A stretch of DNA of 64,000 nt, from contig NZ_OZ075067.1 of assembly GCF_964186585.1 (NCBI RefSeq), forward strand, positions 2,170,001 to 2,234,000, read 5' to 3'. This stretch comes from Microbacterium sp. MM2322. Its GTDB lineage: Bacteria; Actinomycetota; Actinomycetes; Actinomycetales; Microbacteriaceae. The position numbers and the translations under genes are program-made. Positions 60,884 through 64,000 of the stretch are shown piece by piece (within the stretch, counting starts at the first letter, position 1; every line of letters starts with the position of its first letter). The notes beneath the pieces are model-generated. The model worked only from the letters and a program-made list of their open reading frames with translations, searched no databases and was not told the DNA's origin.

Positions 60884-62107
60884 CTACTGGCGGTAGGACG
60901 CGAGGAAGTTGCCCAGCCGCTCGATCGCTTCGCTGAGCACTCGGGCCTCGGGGAGGGTGACGATCCGGAAGTGATCCGGTGTCGGCCAGTTGAAGCCCGT
61001 CCCCTGTACCAGGAGGACGTGCTCGGCAACGAGGAAGTCGTACACGAACTTGGCGTCGTCGTGGATGTCATGAACCTCGGGGTCCAGCCGGGGGAACGCG
61101 TAGAGGGCGCCTTGCGGCTTGACGCAGCTGACGCCGGGGATCGCCGTGAGTCCCTCCCACGCCGCATCCCGCTGCTCGTGAAGACGGCCGGTGGGCGCGA
61201 TGAGTGCGTCGATCGACTGCACGCCCGACAGCGCCGCCTGCACCGCGAACTGCGCGGGGACGTTCGGGCACAGCCGGGTCGACGCGAGCAGCTGGATGCC
61301 TTCCAGGAAACCGGCCGCATGCTTCTTCGGCCCCGTGATGACCATCCAGCCCGAGCGGTACCCGGCCACCCGGTAGGTCTTCGAGAGGCCGTTGTAGGTG
61401 AGGCAGAGGAGGTCGGGGGCGAGCGTCGCGAGCGGGATGTGCTGCGCGCCGTCGAAGAGGATGCGGTCGTAGATCTCGTCTGATAGAAGAAGCAGCTCGT
61501 GCTCGCGGGCGATCTCGACGATCCCCTGCAGGATCTCGCGCGTGTAGACGGCACCCGTCGGGTTGTTGGGGTTGATGACGACGATCGCCTTGGTGCGGGG
61601 TGTCACCTTTGCACGGATGTCGTCGAGGTCGGGCTGCCAGCCGTTCTCCCCGTCGGCGAGGTAGTGCACCGGCGTTCCGCCGGCGAGGCTCGTCATCGCC
61701 GTCCAGAGCGGGTAGTCCGGTGCCGGGATGAGGACCTCGTCCCCCTCGTCGAGGAGGGCCTGCATCGTCATCGTGATGAGCTCGGAGACGCCGTTGCCGA
61801 GATAGACGTCGTCAGGATCGAACTTGGGGAAGCCGGGCTCCTCCTCGTAGCGCGAGACGATCGCGCGGCGCGCGGACATGATGCCGCGGGAGTCCGAGTA
61901 GCCGTGCGCCTGGGGCACCGCCTCGATCATGTCGCGCACGATCTGGAACGGCGCCTGGAACCCGAAGATGGCCGGGTTGCCGGTGTTCAGCTTGAGGATC
62001 GTGTGACCCTCGTCCTCGAGCCGGTCGGCCTCCACCAGGGCTGCCCCGCGGATCTCGTAGAGGACGTCCTTGAGCTTGGATGACTGGTCGAGGGTGCGCG
62101 GGGTCAT
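60884..62107 (-). CDS. PLP-dependent aminotransferase (AlaA/AspC-like)
   Basis: A 407-residue fold-type I aminotransferase. The PLP Lys is in NGLSKTYRVAGYRSGWM, the cofactor Asp/Asn region is VVINPNNPTGAVYTRE, and LLLSDEIYDRILFDG provides the Tyr. The N-terminal EIRGAALVEADRLEDEGHTILKLNTGNPA is typical of the AlaA/alanine aminotransferase group. Glutamate-pyruvate transamination is the likely reaction. It is convergent with the Rv3235-family gene. Confidence 0.92.
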   Translation of the reverse strand: MTPRTLDQSSKLKDVLYEIRGAALVEADRLEDEGHTILKLNTGNPAIFGFQAPFQIVRDMIEAVPQAHGYSDSRGIMSARRAIVSRYEEEPGFPKFDPDDVYLGNGVSELITMTMQALLDEGDEVLIPAPDYPLWTAMTSLAGGTPVHYLADGENGWQPDLDDIRAKVTPRTKAIVVINPNNPTGAVYTREILQGIVEIAREHELLLLSDEIYDRILFDGAQHIPLATLAPDLLCLTYNGLSKTYRVAGYRSGWMVITGPKKHAAGFLEGIQLLASTRLCPNVPAQFAVQAALSGVQSIDALIAPTGRLHEQRDAAWEGLTAIPGVSCVKPQGALYAFPRLDPEVHDIHDDAKFVYDFLVAEHVLLVQGTGFNWPTPDHFRIVTLPEARVLSEAIERLGNFLASYRQ

Positions 62108-62182
62108 CGGTTCAGAATAGCGGGGGCCGACGGGGCCAATGACGGGTCGGTGGACCGCCCCGGCGCCCGTCGGCGCAGCCGT

Positions 62183-64000
62183 CTACTTCTTCTTGCCGGA
62201 CGCCCGCCGCTGCGCACGGTTTCCCGCGTCGGCCGGTGCGGATGCGGCATCCACCTGCTGTCCGAACGCGCCTCGGGGGGCGTCGGCGGGAGCTTCCTGC
62301 TCGGCCTCGCGCTGGCGGGCCTTGCTGGTCGCGGCCTGCTGCACCTGACCCCGCTCATTCCGGACCTCGACTTCGCCGGCATCGTTGGGCGCCGTGTACT
62401 GCAGGTTCTGCACGTCGATCTCCGGCGAGGCGAGCCCCTTGGCCTCGATGTCGCCGCTCTCGGTCTGCCGAACCTCGACCTCGAGGTTGAAGAGGAACCC
62501 GACGGACTCCTCCTTGATCTGCGCCATCATCGACTGGAACATCTGGTACCCCTCGCGCTGGTACTCGATGAGCGGGTCGCGCTGGGCCATAGCGCGCAGG
62601 CCGATGCCGTCCTTCAGGTAGTCCATCTCGTAGAGGTGGTCGCGCCAGCGGCGGTCGAGCACCTGCAGCACCACGCGTCGCTCGAGTTCGCGCGTCGCAG
62701 CCTCGCCGAGCTTCTCCTCGCGCGAGCGGTAGGCGATCTTGGCGTCCGACAGGAGCTCGCGCTTGAGCAGCTCAGGGGTCACCTTGCCCTTGGCGCCGCT
62801 CTCGGCCACGACCTCGTCGATCGTGACGCCCACAGGGTAGAGCGTCTTCAGCTCGGCCCACATGGCGTCGAAGTCCCAGCTCTCGTTGTGCCCGGAGCCG
62901 GTGTGCTCGTCGATGATCGCGCCGATGGCGTCCTCGATGAAGTGCTCGACACGCGACGAGAGATCATCGCCCTCGAGCATCTGGCGCCGGTCGTGGTAGA
63001 TCGCCTCGCGCTGGCGGTTCAAGACGTCGTCGTACTTGAGGACGTTCTTTCGGATCTCCGCGTTGCGCGCCTCGACCTGCGACTGGGCGCTCTTGATCGC
63101 CCGCGAGACCATGGTCGATTCGATGGCGACGTCGTCGGGGAAGTTCGTCCGCGCGAGGATCGCCTCGGCCGCGCCCGACTGGAACAGTCGCATGAGGTCG
63201 TCGGTGAGCGACAGATAGAAGCGGCTCTCGCCGGGGTCGCCCTGACGACCCGAGCGACCGCGCAGCTGGTTGTCGATACGACGCGATTCGTGGCGTTCCG
63301 TGCCGAGGACGTACAGACCGCCCGCCGCGACGACGCGGTCGGCCTCCTCCTGCACCTTCTCCTTGACGGCCGCGTACACCTCTTCCCAGGCGGCTTCGTA
63401 CTCGTCGGGTGTCTCGACGGGGTCGAGACCCTTCGCCTTCATCTCCGAGACCGCGAGGAACTCGGCGTTTCCGCCGAGCATGATGTCGGTTCCACGACCG
63501 GCCATGTTGGTGGCGACCGTCACGGCACCGTATCGACCGGCGCGCGCGACGATCTCGGCTTCGCGAGCGTGGTTCTTCGCGTTCAGGACCTCGTGCTTGA
63601 TGCCCTTCTTGGCGAGGAGCTTCGAGAGGTATTCGCTCTTCTCGACGCTGACCGTTCCCACCAGCACCGGCTGACCGGACTCGTGGCGCTCGGCGATGTC
63701 CTCGACCACCTGCGCGAACTTCGCCTGCTCGTTCTTGTAGACGAGGTCGGACTGGTCCTTGCGGATCATCGGCTTGTTCGTCGGGATGGGAACCACGCCG
63801 AGCTTGTACGTCGACATGAACTCGGCCGCTTCGGTCTCGGCGGTACCCGTCATGCCCGCGAGCTTGTCGTAGAGACGGAAGTAGTTCTGCAGGGTCACGG
63901 TGGCGAGGGTCTGGTTCTCGGCCTTCACCGCGACACCCTCCTTGGCCTCGATCGCCTGGTGGATGCCCTCGTTGTAACGACGACCGACCAGGATGCGGCC
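62183..64000 (-). CDS. secA: Preprotein translocase ATPase SecA (N-terminus outside window)
   Basis: 605 C-terminal residues are visible and the start is beyond the right edge. Clear SecA segments are [80 protein letters not shown] and the C-terminal helical scaffold ([35 protein letters not shown]). The tail is low-complexity and ends in Lys residues; it lacks the zinc-binding CxCxnHC motif found in E. coli SecA. This is the housekeeping SecA1 by length and context. Confidence 0.96.
   Translation of the reverse strand, partial: GRILVGRRYNEGIHQAIEAKEGVAVKAENQTLATVTLQNYFRLYDKLAGMTGTAETEAAEFMSTYKLGVVPIPTNKPMIRKDQSDLVYKNEQAKFAQVVEDIAERHESGQPVLVGTVSVEKSEYLSKLLAKKGIKHEVLNAKNHAREAEIVARAGRYGAVTVATNMAGRGTDIMLGGNAEFLAVSEMKAKGLDPVETPDEYEAAWEEVYAAVKEKVQEEADRVVAAGGLYVLGTERHESRRIDNQLRGRSGRQGDPGESRFYLSLTDDLMRLFQSGAAEAILARTNFPDDVAIESTMVSRAIKSAQSQVEARNAEIRKNVLKYDDVLNRQREAIYHDRRQMLEGDDLSSRVEHFIEDAIGAIIDEHTGSGHNESWDFDAMWAELKTLYPVGVTIDEVVAESGAKGKVTPELLKRELLSDAKIAYRSREEKLGEAATRELERRVVLQVLDRRWRDHLYEMDYLKDGIGLRAMAQRDPLIEYQREGYQMFQSMMAQIKEESVGFLFNLEVEVRQTESGDIEAKGLASPEIDVQNLQYTAPNDAGEVEVRNERGQVQQAATSKARQREAEQEAPADAPRGAFGQQVDAASAPADAGNRAQRRASGKKK

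Overview
This 64 kb window is chromosomal DNA from a very GC-rich actinobacterium. A Microbacterium-like member of the Microbacteriaceae fits best. The support is: many GTG starts, ATGA/GTGA/TGATG gene overlaps, WhiB, SigR/RsrA and PdtaS homologues, a KGD-type 2-oxoglutarate enzyme, a DUF222/HNH (13E12) gene, and very frequent GGATGCC words. The genus is an inference from style and gene content. About 95% of the window is coding, and nearly all of it looks like vertically inherited core genome. There is no prophage, CRISPR array, transposase or rRNA operon.

Layout. 1-7094: argS (cut at the left edge), an orphan GAF histidine kinase, a transglutaminase-like protein, an SGNH hydrolase, an NAD-binding oxidoreductase, a DUF2510 membrane protein and a NUDIX hydrolase. 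7166-11848: the most accessory-looking part, with tRNA-Arg(CCG), a guanidinium exporter under a guanidine-III riboswitch, a phosphatase, a cluster of palindromic and tandem repeats, the DUF222/HNH gene, a GNAT enzyme and two small acidic proteins. 11930-14420: a [15 protein letters not shown] coupled DUF3097-trmB-CPBP-like operon on the minus strand. 14573-18678: a TPM-domain protein, PspA, an arginase-fold protein and a HEATH-motif protein. 18683-25892: a phosphatase and an AhpD-like pair, an alpha/beta hydrolase, then a five-gene peptide/nickel-type ABC transporter. 25934-31465: an M4 protease with its emfourin-type inhibitor, a GNAT enzyme, ung, a phosphoribosyltransferase, an MFS transporter and an SDR. 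31628-34265: metY-metX for methionine synthesis. 34271-41023: redox enzymes, transporters, a GT87-like glycosyltransferase, NAD(P)HX dehydratase and an Old Yellow Enzyme. 41030-44965: guaB1 followed by two CNNM/CorC membrane proteins. 45115-48813: kgd.

48885-64000 matches the order I recall around Mycobacterium tuberculosis Rv3219-Rv3240: rsrA/sigR, a two-component system with a DUF3060 lipoprotein, aroA-rsgA, bcp, whiB1-type whiB, pdtaS, a CpaE-like and a SAF-domain protein, a small HTH protein, an Rv3235-family protein, an aminotransferase and secA (cut at the right edge). This stretch combines redox-stress control, shikimate synthesis, ribosome maturation and protein export.

I see no unmistakably new system. 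The strongest non-coding signals are the guanidine-III riboswitch, an exact SigR promoter that could give a leaderless SigR isoform, two perfect DnaA boxes about 1 kb apart, a structured metY leader, and the three-copy palindrome array beside the HNH gene. All coordinates and motifs were read by eye. Family assignments come from recognised motifs, not from database searches.
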